A stretch of DNA of 64,000 nt from Hyphomonadaceae bacterium (GTDB taxonomy: Bacteria; Pseudomonadota; Alphaproteobacteria; Caulobacterales; Maricaulaceae), in the NCBI GenBank assembly GCA_013001295.1, contig JABDMW010000046.1, positions 1 through 64,000 on the forward strand, given 5' to 3'. The notes under the pieces are model-generated. The model searched no databases. It was not told the origin of the DNA and was given only the letters and a program-made list of their open reading frames with translations. The number at the start of each line of letters is the position of its first letter. Positions within the stretch are counted from its first letter, which is position 1. The position numbers and the translations under genes were made by a program. Shown in pieces: positions 46,074 through 55,988 of this stretch.

Positions 46074-47615
46074 ATGGTTGCGCGCATTTCTACAGTCGCA
46101 TTTGAAGGCGCCGAAGCGCGACTTGTTGACGTTCAGGTTCAAATTGCGCCGGGGCAGCAAAAATTTTCAATTGTTGGATTGGCCGACAAAGCCGTTGCTG
46201 AATCCCGGGATCGGGTCCGGGCTGCATTTGCGGCAATTGGCCTGGCCTTTCCCTACAAACGTGTTGTTATCAATTTGGCGCCGGCTGACATGCCAAAAGA
46301 AGGCGCTCATTACGACTTGCCTATTGCTCTAGGTTTATTGGCGGTGATGGGTGCGATCCCTGAAGATGCGATTTCGGGATATGCTGCCATTGGCGAGCTT
46401 TCTCTGGACGGAACTATTACACAAGTTCCTGGAACTTTGCCCGCAGCAGTGACAGCGAACTCAGGCGATCTTGGTCTGATATGTCCTGCACCGAACGGCC
46501 CGGAGGCAGCATGGGCGGGGAATTTGCCCATCCTCGCGCCGCAAAATCTAATTCAGCTACTCAATCATTTTAAAGGCACTCAAATTTTAAACCCGCCTGA
46601 GCCCGGTGAACTGCTCGACGGCGGGTTTGAGCTTGATTTGCGCGATGTTCGCGGTCAGGAATCCGCAATGCGGGCCATGGAAGTGGCGGCGGCAGGCGGG
46701 CATAATTTGCTCATGGTCGGGCCGCCAGGGTCAGGGAAATCAATGATGGCGGCCCGGCTTCCGGGCCTGCTCCCACCGCTCAATGCTAATGAGTTGCTGG
46801 ATGTTTCCATGATCCACAGTGTCGCTGGGCTTTTGGAACGCGGACAGCTCAGCCGCAAACGGCCTTTTCAGGCACCCCACCATAGTGCGTCAATGGCCGC
46901 CATGGTGGGTGGGGGTGTCAAAGCCAAGCCCGGCGAAGCCTCTCTTGCCCACCGCGGTGTCTTGTTTTTGGACGAACTCCCCGAATTTACGCCTCAGGTC
47001 TTGGACAGTCTCCGACAACCCCTGGAAGTCGGTGAAATCCATGTGGCGCGGGTCAATGCTCATGTCAAATACCCGGCCAACTTTCAATTGATCGCCGCGA
47101 TGAATCCGTGTCGGTGCGGGACGGCAGGTGCCGACGGAATTGCCTGTCGGCGCGGCCTCCGGTGTGCTGTCGTTTATCAAAGTCGGGTTTCGGGTCCATT
47201 TATGGACCGCATCGACATCCAAATTGATGTCCCGGCAGTAACACCTGCGGACTTAGCTCTTCCGCCTTGTAAAGAAGGCAGCGCTGAAGTCGCCGCCCGA
47301 GTGTTGTCGGCGCGCCAACGGGCCGACAACCGAAACGGGGGACGGACTAATGCGGATTTATCATCCGAACAGCTTGATCATGTGGCGGCCCTTGACCGGG
47401 AGGGCCGGTCATTGGTTCAAAAAGCAGCTGAGACACTGGGTTTGACGGCGCGCGGGTACCATCGCGTTCTCAGGGTCGCTCGCACGTTAGCTGATTTAGA
47501 CGGGGCAGAACACGTGCGCCGGATTCACATCGCTGAAGCGCTTTCCCATCGCCGCGCTCGCAAAGGTCTTTCTCAGGAACCGACGACGTTCTCTTCTGCG
47601 ACTTTTCGCACTTGA
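46074..47615 (+). CDS. YifB/ComM-type Mg-chelatase-related AAA+ protein
   Basis: 513 residues: an N-terminal Lon-protease-like S5 fold domain (ChlI_2, about 1-150) and an AAA+ domain with MVGPPGSGKSMMAARLPG near residue 214-230 and LFLDELPEF (Walker B). ComM of this family acts as a branch-migration helicase in natural transformation. The frame opens at 45900, but ATG at 46074 (MVARISTVAFEGAEA) has AGGGGG six bases upstream and matches the family start. A weak hairpin terminator follows. Confidence 0.92.
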   Translation: MVARISTVAFEGAEARLVDVQVQIAPGQQKFSIVGLADKAVAESRDRVRAAFAAIGLAFPYKRVVINLAPADMPKEGAHYDLPIALGLLAVMGAIPEDAISGYAAIGELSLDGTITQVPGTLPAAVTANSGDLGLICPAPNGPEAAWAGNLPILAPQNLIQLLNHFKGTQILNPPEPGELLDGGFELDLRDVRGQESAMRAMEVAAAGGHNLLMVGPPGSGKSMMAARLPGLLPPLNANELLDVSMIHSVAGLLERGQLSRKRPFQAPHHSASMAAMVGGGVKAKPGEASLAHRGVLFLDELPEFTPQVLDSLRQPLEVGEIHVARVNAHVKYPANFQLIAAMNPCRCGTAGADGIACRRGLRCAVVYQSRVSGPFMDRIDIQIDVPAVTPADLALPPCKEGSAEVAARVLSARQRADNRNGGRTNADLSSEQLDHVAALDREGRSLVQKAAETLGLTARGYHRVLRVARTLADLDGAEHVRRIHIAEALSHRRARKGLSQEPTTFSSATFRT

Positions 47616-47645
47616 AAAACCACTGTGTTAATTAACTGGTTTTTT
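47615..47645 (+). terminator. Weak A+T-rich terminator after yifB
   Basis: AAAAACCA (47615-47622) pairs with TGGTTTTT around a 14-base loop and runs into six T. The stem has only three G-C pairs; the mirrored A-run means it could also work on the minus strand. Confidence 0.4.
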
Positions 47646-47737
47646 ACAAAAAACGCACTTTTAGTAAGACATTTTTTAGGAAGCTGCCCCTAAACTACCG
47701 AGGATTGTCCCGTTTTGGGCCCAACTTGGGAATATTT

Positions 47738-49027
47738 ATGTCTGCCGATGAAGTTTTAGCCGCAAACTTATGGCCTTGGCCGGATCCACTGTTAAAGCGC
47801 GATAGAAACGGACAAGTTATGTTCGTTAATGCGGCTTTTTTACAGCTTTATGGCGGCCGCATTGAAGATTGGCGGGGTAACATGGTTGCCGGGTGGCCAA
47901 GCCCTGCGCCGCAAGGGGCGCAACGGTTTGAAACCAAAGCTGGCGAAGCTCCGCATGAAAGCGTCTATGACTGGGTCGAGATGGTTATGGCCGATGGCAA
48001 CGCCATGGCAATTGCACGCAATGTCACAGCGTTGATCACAGCGCCCACACCGCCAGCTAACCAGTTTGTTCCTCCACCGCTCACGGAAACGAGTCCGCCC
48101 CTGCAGCAATCCGTTCAACCCGCTGCCACACTAACACCTACTCCAGATCCTGCCCCGGTCGAGGCAACGCCGCCGCCCGCGCCTGTCCAAGAACCGGCAC
48201 CGGTATTTGAAGCTCAACCAGAACCGGTACAAGAACATATGCCTGCGCCTGAAGCGGCTCCACAAAAGGCGCCCGATGTATCGGAAGACCTTGAAGATAC
48301 CTTGAACCGTAGCGCCGATGATTATTTAAATCAGCCAACCTCCGAGCAGCAAGAAATTAAATCGGCTCCAGCGCAAGCCGTTGAATTTGTTGAACAACCA
48401 CAGCCTGCTCAGCAAGAAGAGGCTGAACCTGAGCGTATGATTGAGCGCCGCGCTTTGCCAATTGAAGACAGCACGGCCGTTCTTGGATCGAATTGGCGCG
48501 ACCAGGTTATTGCAAAAGCGGTCGGCGCAGAAACTCCTGTGGACGAGGATGCAGCTGAAGAAGCCCGCGACACCTCGCCCGACCTGACATCAGAAGCAAT
48601 TACGCCTACGGGCAGCGAAATTGGATCAAATGCCGCTTCCGGCCTTAATATATTGCTCGCGGAAGACAATGCGATCAACGCCCTGTTGACCCGTACATTG
48701 TTGGAGGCCGAAGGCGCCAGCGTCGATACCGTGGAAGACGGTGCCCTGGCTCTCGAAGCGGTTCAAAAGGAAAAGTACGACCTGATCTTCATGGATATGC
48801 GTATGCCAAATATGGACGGTCTGGAATCAACACGCAAAATTCGGGCGCTCGGCGGAGCCTATAAGGACCTGCCAATCGTCGCCTTGACAGCAAACGCGTT
48901 TGATGATGATCGCAATGCCTGTTTCGATTCTGGAATGAATGATTTCATGACCAAGCCGGTTTCAGCTGAAGAGCTGCAGGAAATGGTATTGAACTGGACA
49001 AAAGAGCGCCAGAAAATGGCGAGCTAG
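47738..49027 (+). CDS. PAS-linker-receiver protein without kinase domain
   Basis: About 429 residues. The N-terminal about 100 residues resemble a PAS domain (LLKRDRNGQVMFVNAAFLQLYGG). Residues about 110-300 are a low-complexity Pro/Glu/Gln/Ala linker. The C-terminal 120 residues are a receiver of the hybrid-kinase type: LLAEDNAINALLTRTLL, phospho-Asp in IFMDMRMPNMDG, and FMTKPVSAEEL. There is no HisKA, HATPase or output domain, so it may be a phosphorelay or scaffold protein, or a hybrid kinase that lost its core. ATG at 47738 is preferred to the open frame at 47705. Confidence 0.8.
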   Translation: MSADEVLAANLWPWPDPLLKRDRNGQVMFVNAAFLQLYGGRIEDWRGNMVAGWPSPAPQGAQRFETKAGEAPHESVYDWVEMVMADGNAMAIARNVTALITAPTPPANQFVPPPLTETSPPLQQSVQPAATLTPTPDPAPVEATPPPAPVQEPAPVFEAQPEPVQEHMPAPEAAPQKAPDVSEDLEDTLNRSADDYLNQPTSEQQEIKSAPAQAVEFVEQPQPAQQEEAEPERMIERRALPIEDSTAVLGSNWRDQVIAKAVGAETPVDEDAAEEARDTSPDLTSEAITPTGSEIGSNAASGLNILLAEDNAINALLTRTLLEAEGASVDTVEDGALALEAVQKEKYDLIFMDMRMPNMDGLESTRKIRALGGAYKDLPIVALTANAFDDDRNACFDSGMNDFMTKPVSAEELQEMVLNWTKERQKMAS

Positions 49028-49110
49028 TCGGCAAAATCATCGGAATTGTCAACAACATTTCTTGATTTTCACGCACATTGAACTTTACCTAAGCGTTTGC
49101 CCAACGCACT

Positions 49111-50463
49111 GTGTTTCCAATGGCTGATTCACATACATTGCTTGCCGCTCCCCCGAACCGGTCGTGGTTGAAAGCATTACGCACCTATATGCAGCCGAAA
49201 ATGCTCGCGATGGTCTCGCTCGGATTCGCGTCCGGCCTACCCTATATGCTCATTTACTCCGAGCTCGCATTTTGGATGAAAGACGAAGGCGTCGATTTGT
49301 CAGTAATCGGCTTCTTCGCCTGGATCGGGCTTGCCTATACGTTGAAAGTTTTCTGGGCTCCGCTGGTTGATCGCCTAAAAATTCCAATCCTTACAAATAG
49401 GCTGGGTCAGCGCCGATCCTGGATGCTCTTCGCAATTCTCGGGACGGTCATCGGCATGCTGGTGATTGCCAGTTCGAATCCACAAGAATCGGTGAAGCTG
49501 ACGGCATTGGGCGCTGTCATTCTCGCCACATCAGGAGCGACATTTGATATTGCAGTCGATGCCTGGCGAATTGAGGCCGCGCCCAATGATGAACAGGCCA
49601 ATATGGCCGCAACATATGTGTTGGGATATAGGCTCGCGATTATCGCAGCCGGCCTGTCTTATATTGTTGCCGAGTACACAAATTGGAATTTTGCGTATAT
49701 GTTCATGGCTGGCGTCATGTCGGTCAACGGTCTCATCGTCTTCTTCATCAAAGAACCGTCTCGAGAAATCCGGCAAAAGGCCAGTTCATTTTTAGAAGCC
49801 TTGAAGCAAAATGTTGCATTACCTTATCTTAGTTTTCTAGGTAGACTTGGAATTTGGACACCGGTCGTGTTTTTATTCGTTGCCACCTATTTGATTGGCG
49901 ATAAAACCATGGGACCGATGGCAAAACCGCTCTACCAGCACATAGGGTATTCAGCAGGTCAAATTGGGGTCGTGTCGAGCTTTTTAGGTCCTTGGGCCAC
50001 GATCGCCGGCGGGTTTATCGGCGGTGTTTTCGCGATCCGTTTTGGTCTGATGCGCAGCCTGATTTTTGGGTCTATTTTAATGGTCATTACCAATGCTGCT
50101 TTCGCTTGGCTCGCGCTGATAGAAACGCCCAAAACTGCATATCTATTTGTGACAGTTGGCGCGGATAATATTGCTGCTGGATTTGCAGCGACAATTTTCA
50201 TCGCCTATTTGTCATCTTTATGTGAGTTACGTTTTGCCGCAACACAATATGCTTTCTTGAGTGCCCTTTTTAACCTAGTCGGCAAAACGCTCAGCGGTTT
50301 CACAGGCATTATTGCGGCCAAAATCGGCTTTGTATCATTTTTCATTTTCACAGCATGTCTGGGTATACCGGCTGTGGTTTTGGCGCTGATTATTATGTTT
50401 TACGGTCCGGAGGCCGCCAGAGGCATTCGGGAATCCGATGAAAATGAAAATAAGGCCGCTTAA
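49111..50463 (+). CDS. ampG: AmpG-type muropeptide permease (MFS)
   Basis: 450-residue MFS transporter with 12 helices. The N-terminal pattern GFASGLPYMLIYSELAFWMKDEG and GLAYTLKVFWAPLVDRL is diagnostic of AmpG, which imports GlcNAc-anhydroMurNAc peptides for recycling. The track start is GTG at 49111, ATG at 49120 is nearly equal. No ampD or ampR is near, but a BlaI/M56-M23 system lies 8 kb away. Substrate is inferred from family. Confidence 0.85.
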   Translation: MFPMADSHTLLAAPPNRSWLKALRTYMQPKMLAMVSLGFASGLPYMLIYSELAFWMKDEGVDLSVIGFFAWIGLAYTLKVFWAPLVDRLKIPILTNRLGQRRSWMLFAILGTVIGMLVIASSNPQESVKLTALGAVILATSGATFDIAVDAWRIEAAPNDEQANMAATYVLGYRLAIIAAGLSYIVAEYTNWNFAYMFMAGVMSVNGLIVFFIKEPSREIRQKASSFLEALKQNVALPYLSFLGRLGIWTPVVFLFVATYLIGDKTMGPMAKPLYQHIGYSAGQIGVVSSFLGPWATIAGGFIGGVFAIRFGLMRSLIFGSILMVITNAAFAWLALIETPKTAYLFVTVGADNIAAGFAATIFIAYLSSLCELRFAATQYAFLSALFNLVGKTLSGFTGIIAAKIGFVSFFIFTACLGIPAVVLALIIMFYGPEAARGIRESDENENKAA

Positions 50464-50502
50464 GGACTTGCTTGAAAGGCCTTAACGCGGCAATTTCCAA
50501 CC

Positions 50503-53211
50503 ATGAATAAACCCGTTCAACCTGCTGCTAAAGCCAAGGCCTTGAAGCCCACGCCAATGATGGCGCAATATCTGGCGATCAAACAAGATGCTGGCGACGA
50601 AGTCATCTTGTTTTACCGTATGGGCGATTTCTATGAAATGTTCTTTGATGACGCTGTTCGTGCGGCCGCGGCACTTGATATCGCGTTGACCAAGAGAGGC
50701 AAACACGCGGATCAAGACATTCCTATGTGCGGCGTCCCGGTCCATGCATCAGAAACCTATCTCCAGCGCCTGATCAAAGCCGGCTTTCGCGTGGCCGTCT
50801 GTGAACAAACCGAAGATCCGGCAGAAGCCAAAAAACGTGGCTATAAAGCGGTGGTCAAACGTGAAATTGTTCGAGTTGTCACACCTGGAACGCTAACCGA
50901 AGACACACTGTTAGACGCGCGAACCTCCAACTTCATTCTAAGCATCGCCCTCACGCATGGTGGCAATATGGCCGTCGCTTGGGCGGACATTTCGGTGGGC
51001 AGTTTTGACGTCTGTGCGATCAATCCCCAAAGACTAGAGGCTGAACTGTCGGCGTTGAGCCCGCGAGAAATTGTAATCTCGGAGTCTTTATATCAAGACC
51101 CGCACTATCATGAAACATTGAGTGCAACGCGTGCGGCAATGACGCCATTGGCGGCCAGTAAATTTGATGCCCGCTCAGGTGAGCGGCGCCTGCAAGCCGT
51201 TTATGAGATCGCGGATCTGGAAGCCTTTGGAAACTTTAGCAACCCGGAATTGTCTGCAGCCGGCGCTTTGCTCGAATATTTAGAATTGACGCAAGCCGGG
51301 CAAAAAACCGAATTAAGCCCGCCTCGACAACGTCAAACCAGTGGCTATATGGCTATTGATCCGGCAACCCGCGCCAGCCTTGAGATTGACCGCACACAGA
51401 CCGGTCAGAAAAAAGGCTCGCTTTTGTCCGTCGTCGACAAAACGGTCACGGGGCCCGGGGCTCGACAGCTTGCCGCGCGGCTGAATCGTCCTATTCTAAA
51501 CTCCCTCGCGATTAACCAGCGGCTGGACAGTGTTTCGTTTTTTGTGGGCGACAAACAAATTCGGAATGAAATTCGTGAAACACTGAAACGCACCGGCGAC
51601 GCGGCCCGCGCAGCCAGTCGCATTGCCTTGGGACGCGGGGGGCCGCGTGATCTGCTCACAATTGCCGGCACATTAACCGAAGGTCAGCACCTATCCGATG
51701 TTTTGAAAAAATTGTCGGACGAGCTGCCTGGTGACATTGACGATATCCGGAACGCGCTGAATCTAAAATCCAACACAGCCCTTGCTGCCCTCATCGAAGA
51801 TATTGGCAATGCCATTAATCCGGCATGCCCGATACAGGCGCGCGATGGTGGCTTTGTTAAAAATGGCTGGCAACAAGAATTAGATAAGCTCCTCTCACTC
51901 CGCGATGAAAGCCGTCGGATCATCGCCGGGCTGCAAGCTCAGTATAGCAAGAAAACGGGTGTGCAGAGCTTGAAGATAAAACACAACAATGTTCTGGGAT
52001 ACTTTATCGAGGTCACGCCAAGACACGGCGACGCCTTGATGTCTGACGCCCATAAAGAAATGTTTATTCATCGGCAGACATTGGTCAGTGGAATTCGTTT
52101 TACGACAACAGAGTTGGTCGATCTCGACGCCCAAATTTCCGGTGCTGCGGAAAAAGCCCTCGGTATTGAGCTTGAAATTTTCGAACAGTTCAGCGCTCGA
52201 ATTCGCGAAAATGCGGAAGACATTAGAATCGCGGCGGTAGCTCTTGCCGAGCTTGACGTTTTAGCCGGGCTTGCTGAGTGGGCTGTTCGTGCAAAAGCGG
52301 TCCGCCCCATTGTCGACGACTCAAGCGAATTTAAAATCGAAGGCGGACGACATCCGGTTGTCGAAGCGGCTCTGGCGCGTGACGGAGCGCCGGCGTTTAC
52401 GGCCAATGATTGTCATTTGGATGCAGACGGTAAGGAAGCCAATAGACTCACCTTAATCACTGGACCCAACATGGCCGGTAAATCGACATATCTCCGTCAA
52501 AATGCACTGATGCTAGTCCTCGCCCAGTCCGGGTGTTACGTGCCCGCGCAAAATGCTCATATCGGCATTGCCGATGCCTTGTTTTCGCGTGTCGGCGCAT
52601 CAGACGATCTATCCCGGGGTCGCTCAACATTTATGAGCGAAATGATTGAAACTGCCGCCATCCTCCATCAGGCCGGGCCCAGAGCTTTTGTGATCCTGGA
52701 CGAGATCGGACGTGGCACCGCGACATTCGACGGCCTGTCGATCGCTTGGGCGACGGCCGAACATCTCTATGAAGTCAATAAATGCCGTGCCTTATTCGCA
52801 ACACACTATCATGAGTTAACAGCTTTGATTGAAAAGCTGTCTGCGGCCGGAAATGCCTGCCTGCGGGCGAAAGAATGGGACGGCGATTTGGTGTTCTTAC
52901 ATGATGTTAAACCTGGTGCCGCTGATAAATCCTATGGCGTGCAAGTCGCAAAATTGGCGGGTCTGCCCGCAGCGGCTGTGGAGCGGGCTCGCGAAGTCTT
53001 GACCCGGCTTGAAACTGAAGCCGATGAAGGAGCTGATGGGCTGGGCGCGTCCTTAGGGGGGCTCCCGCTTTTTGCAGCACCCAAACCGGCAACAAAAGCA
53101 AAGCCATCTGCCATCGACACTGCCATTGCGAAACTGGATGTGGACAGCCTTTCTCCACGTGACGCCCTTGATTTGCTTTATGAGTTAAAATCTTCACAGG
53201 AAACCCTGTAA
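50503..53211 (+). CDS. mutS: DNA mismatch repair protein MutS
   Basis: 902-residue mismatch sensor. The mismatch-binding Phe-x-Glu is in RMGDFYEMFF (about 42-46); the ATPase has TGPNMAGKSTYLRQ (Walker A, about 653) and FVILDEIGRGTATFDG (Walker B and signature). The C-terminal tail ends ALDLLYELKS. It overlaps glnD in TAATGG by one base, so mutS-glnD-murJ-trpS form a tight plus-strand run. Confidence 0.97.
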   Translation: MNKPVQPAAKAKALKPTPMMAQYLAIKQDAGDEVILFYRMGDFYEMFFDDAVRAAAALDIALTKRGKHADQDIPMCGVPVHASETYLQRLIKAGFRVAVCEQTEDPAEAKKRGYKAVVKREIVRVVTPGTLTEDTLLDARTSNFILSIALTHGGNMAVAWADISVGSFDVCAINPQRLEAELSALSPREIVISESLYQDPHYHETLSATRAAMTPLAASKFDARSGERRLQAVYEIADLEAFGNFSNPELSAAGALLEYLELTQAGQKTELSPPRQRQTSGYMAIDPATRASLEIDRTQTGQKKGSLLSVVDKTVTGPGARQLAARLNRPILNSLAINQRLDSVSFFVGDKQIRNEIRETLKRTGDAARAASRIALGRGGPRDLLTIAGTLTEGQHLSDVLKKLSDELPGDIDDIRNALNLKSNTALAALIEDIGNAINPACPIQARDGGFVKNGWQQELDKLLSLRDESRRIIAGLQAQYSKKTGVQSLKIKHNNVLGYFIEVTPRHGDALMSDAHKEMFIHRQTLVSGIRFTTTELVDLDAQISGAAEKALGIELEIFEQFSARIRENAEDIRIAAVALAELDVLAGLAEWAVRAKAVRPIVDDSSEFKIEGGRHPVVEAALARDGAPAFTANDCHLDADGKEANRLTLITGPNMAGKSTYLRQNALMLVLAQSGCYVPAQNAHIGIADALFSRVGASDDLSRGRSTFMSEMIETAAILHQAGPRAFVILDEIGRGTATFDGLSIAWATAEHLYEVNKCRALFATHYHELTALIEKLSAAGNACLRAKEWDGDLVFLHDVKPGAADKSYGVQVAKLAGLPAAAVERAREVLTRLETEADEGADGLGASLGGLPLFAAPKPATKAKPSAIDTAIAKLDVDSLSPRDALDLLYELKSSQETL

Positions 53212-55988
53212 TGGCTTCTGTCGCAAACCTTCCGTCAACACCGCTTTCGAAAAGCGCTCGCGGCTTATTTAAGACCATGGAAGCCATTAAGGGCGAGGCT
53301 GACAGCACAAAAGAGGCGCTCCTTCCAAAATTAAAACAAGCTTTACTTGCTGAAAAATTAGACGTGAAGAAACTATTTGAATCGGGTGAAATTACTGGGA
53401 TCAAAGCCGCAGAAACAATCGCGCTTCGTCATGATGATATTTTATGCGCCTTGTTCAAATACACGTGCGAAATACAATTCCCAATCTTAGAGGCCGGGCA
53501 AGCCGAACATGTTGCTTTATGCGCAGTTGGCGGCTATGGCCGTGGTGAAATGGCGCCGTTTTCCGATCTTGATCTTTTGATCTTAAACACCGCTAAAAGT
53601 GACACGTCACGCTGCGAAAAAGTATCTGAATTCATTCTCTATTTGCTTTGGGACATGGGATTGAAGGTTGGGCACGCTATCCGAACGCCTGAACAATCCA
53701 TTACCCTTGCGAGACAAGATGAGACTGTTCTAACGGCCTTACTCGACTTGCGGCTGTTAGCGGGGGCACCAGAGCCAGCTACCGAGCTGATACAACTGTT
53801 GCGAAAGGAACGAACCGGGGCAAAAACCCGCGCTTTTATCGCAGCGAAACTCGGGAGCCGCGACGCGCGACATCAACGAGAAGGAAACTCCCGCTACGTT
53901 ATCGAACCAAACATAAAAGAGGGAAAGGGTGGGCTTCGCGATTTGCACGAACTGTACTGGATTTCTCGATTTATTTATGGCGGCAAAAAAAGTAAAATAG
54001 AACCCCCCATCAAGCCTCACGGGGTTGCCGCTTACTTACGGCTTGGATTATTGGATCCAAGTGCAGCAAAACGGTTTACAAAAGCCGCAGAGTTTTTATG
54101 GCAATCCCGCATCCATCTTCATTTTCTAGCTGATCGCGCCTTGGAAGTTTTAAGCTTTGACCGGCAAGATGCCATGGCCGTGCGCATGGGATATAAGCAA
54201 CAATATCCGGAGGAACGTGTTGAGGCCTTCATGCGGGATTATTTTATGACCGCTCGCGAAGTCGGGGCACTGACGCGAATTGCTTGCGCGAAGCTTGAAG
54301 AACAAAGCACGCTATTGTTACCGCACGGCCTCGATCGGCTTTTGCCAACATCGCGGCGCGGCCTCAAAGCGCCAGGCTTTGTGCTTGACCATGGTCGCTT
54401 GGACTTCGTTAGCGCGCGAAAACTTAAAAATAACCCGCTTCTATTGCTCGATTTATTTCGGGTTGCGGGCAACCGAAATCTGGATATTCACCCGGACGCT
54501 TTTGCCGCTATCCTTAAAAACATGCACTTAATTGATGATGATTTTCGAAAAAACCCGAAAGCATCAGAAATTTTCCAGGACATTCTCCTTAACAGTAAGG
54601 CTCCCGGCGCTGTCTTGAAGACCATGAATGAGGCCGGCGTTTTAGGTGCGTATTTACCTGAATTCGGTGCAATCGTGGGGCGAACGCAATTTAACATGCA
54701 TCACGCCTATACGGTCGACGACCATACATTGGCTCTTGTTCGCTATCTGCACGATATTGAGTCGGGAGAGCGAAAGCGGGAACATCCCTTAACGACAGCG
54801 TTTATAAAAGAGTGGGATAGTCGGTTGAGGCGCATGGTTTATATGGCCTGCCTCTTTCATGACGTCGGCAAAGGTCAAGGCGATCAATGTATTGAGGGCG
54901 CCGCTTTGGCGCGCGATGCCTGTAGACGGCTGGGGCTGCCAGACACCGAAATCGAAACAATTGCCTGGCTGGTCCGCAATCATCTCGAAATGAGTGAAAC
55001 GGCACAACGCCGCGACACGTCCGATCCGGAGACGGTTAAAACTTTTGCCCGCACAGTTGGGTCCATTGCCCGTTTACAAATGCTGACGGCGCTTACCTGT
55101 GTTGATATCAGGTCAGTCGGCCCCGGTATTTGGAATGATTGGAAGGGCGAGTTGCTTCGTCAATTATACCAAGGCGCAAGCATGGAGCTCATGGGCGAAT
55201 ATGAAGCCATCGAACATAAAGCAGCTGATAAATTTATTGATACGCTCTCGTCAGAACTGGGTCCTGATTATGCAGATGCGAGCGGCTCTGTTTTCAATGC
55301 CCTTCCCGCACATTATTGGCAAAATTATTCAGAAGCCGAACAACTCAAACACGCCGCATTTTTCAAAGACGCTGAACTAAATTCGTTCCCTCACCACGTT
55401 GAAACCCATCTAAATACGGATATCGACATAACTGAGCTTTGGGTCAAAACTAGTGACCGCAAAAATTTGTTTGCAGATCTGGCGCTTGCCATCGCTTCAT
55501 GCGGGGCGTCCGTTAAAGGCGCTGACTTGCATACGGGTGATAAAGGCGTTGTTTTCAACGTTTTTTATATTCAAAACAATGAAGGGCTGGCCTTTGGCCG
55601 CAAAAACCCAAGGCGACTAACCGATTTGGTTTCTGCAACAAAAAAAGCGGCCGCCGGAGATGTTGACAAGCTCAAACTTCCGCAAACCCTTCCCTCGCGC
55701 CGCGCAGCTGCTATTCCGATTCACCCACGAATTTCGATTGACCAAAAGAGTCCGACCCATGCCATTATCGAAGTCGAAGGGCGTGATCGGCCGGGATTGC
55801 TTTATGCGTTGGCGTCGACTTTGAGTTCACACGATTTGTCCGTAAACTCAGCCCATATTGAGGTCGCCGGGCCCAAAGCCATTGACGTTTTTTATGTTGA
55901 CCACGAACCAGATATTAACCTGTCAAATTCAAGCTTAAACGCCGATCTCCTGTCCTCGCTTGAAGGAGCGCAGAAAAACGTCGCATGA
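53211..55988 (+). CDS. glnD: PII uridylyltransferase/uridylyl-removing enzyme GlnD
   Basis: 925-residue bifunctional nitrogen sensor that uridylylates and deuridylylates PII. The nucleotidyltransferase motif GGYGRGEMAPFSDLDLLIL is near residue 105-125, the HD domain has MACLFHDVGKGQGDQ (about 545), and two ACT domains lie at about 740-800 and 845-920 (RDRPGLLYALASTLS). Length is normal. No glnB or glnA gene is in the window. Confidence 0.97.
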   Translation: MASVANLPSTPLSKSARGLFKTMEAIKGEADSTKEALLPKLKQALLAEKLDVKKLFESGEITGIKAAETIALRHDDILCALFKYTCEIQFPILEAGQAEHVALCAVGGYGRGEMAPFSDLDLLILNTAKSDTSRCEKVSEFILYLLWDMGLKVGHAIRTPEQSITLARQDETVLTALLDLRLLAGAPEPATELIQLLRKERTGAKTRAFIAAKLGSRDARHQREGNSRYVIEPNIKEGKGGLRDLHELYWISRFIYGGKKSKIEPPIKPHGVAAYLRLGLLDPSAAKRFTKAAEFLWQSRIHLHFLADRALEVLSFDRQDAMAVRMGYKQQYPEERVEAFMRDYFMTAREVGALTRIACAKLEEQSTLLLPHGLDRLLPTSRRGLKAPGFVLDHGRLDFVSARKLKNNPLLLLDLFRVAGNRNLDIHPDAFAAILKNMHLIDDDFRKNPKASEIFQDILLNSKAPGAVLKTMNEAGVLGAYLPEFGAIVGRTQFNMHHAYTVDDHTLALVRYLHDIESGERKREHPLTTAFIKEWDSRLRRMVYMACLFHDVGKGQGDQCIEGAALARDACRRLGLPDTEIETIAWLVRNHLEMSETAQRRDTSDPETVKTFARTVGSIARLQMLTALTCVDIRSVGPGIWNDWKGELLRQLYQGASMELMGEYEAIEHKAADKFIDTLSSELGPDYADASGSVFNALPAHYWQNYSEAEQLKHAAFFKDAELNSFPHHVETHLNTDIDITELWVKTSDRKNLFADLALAIASCGASVKGADLHTGDKGVVFNVFYIQNNEGLAFGRKNPRRLTDLVSATKKAAAGDVDKLKLPQTLPSRRAAAIPIHPRISIDQKSPTHAIIEVEGRDRPGLLYALASTLSSHDLSVNSAHIEVAGPKAIDVFYVDHEPDINLSNSSLNADLLSSLEGAQKNVA

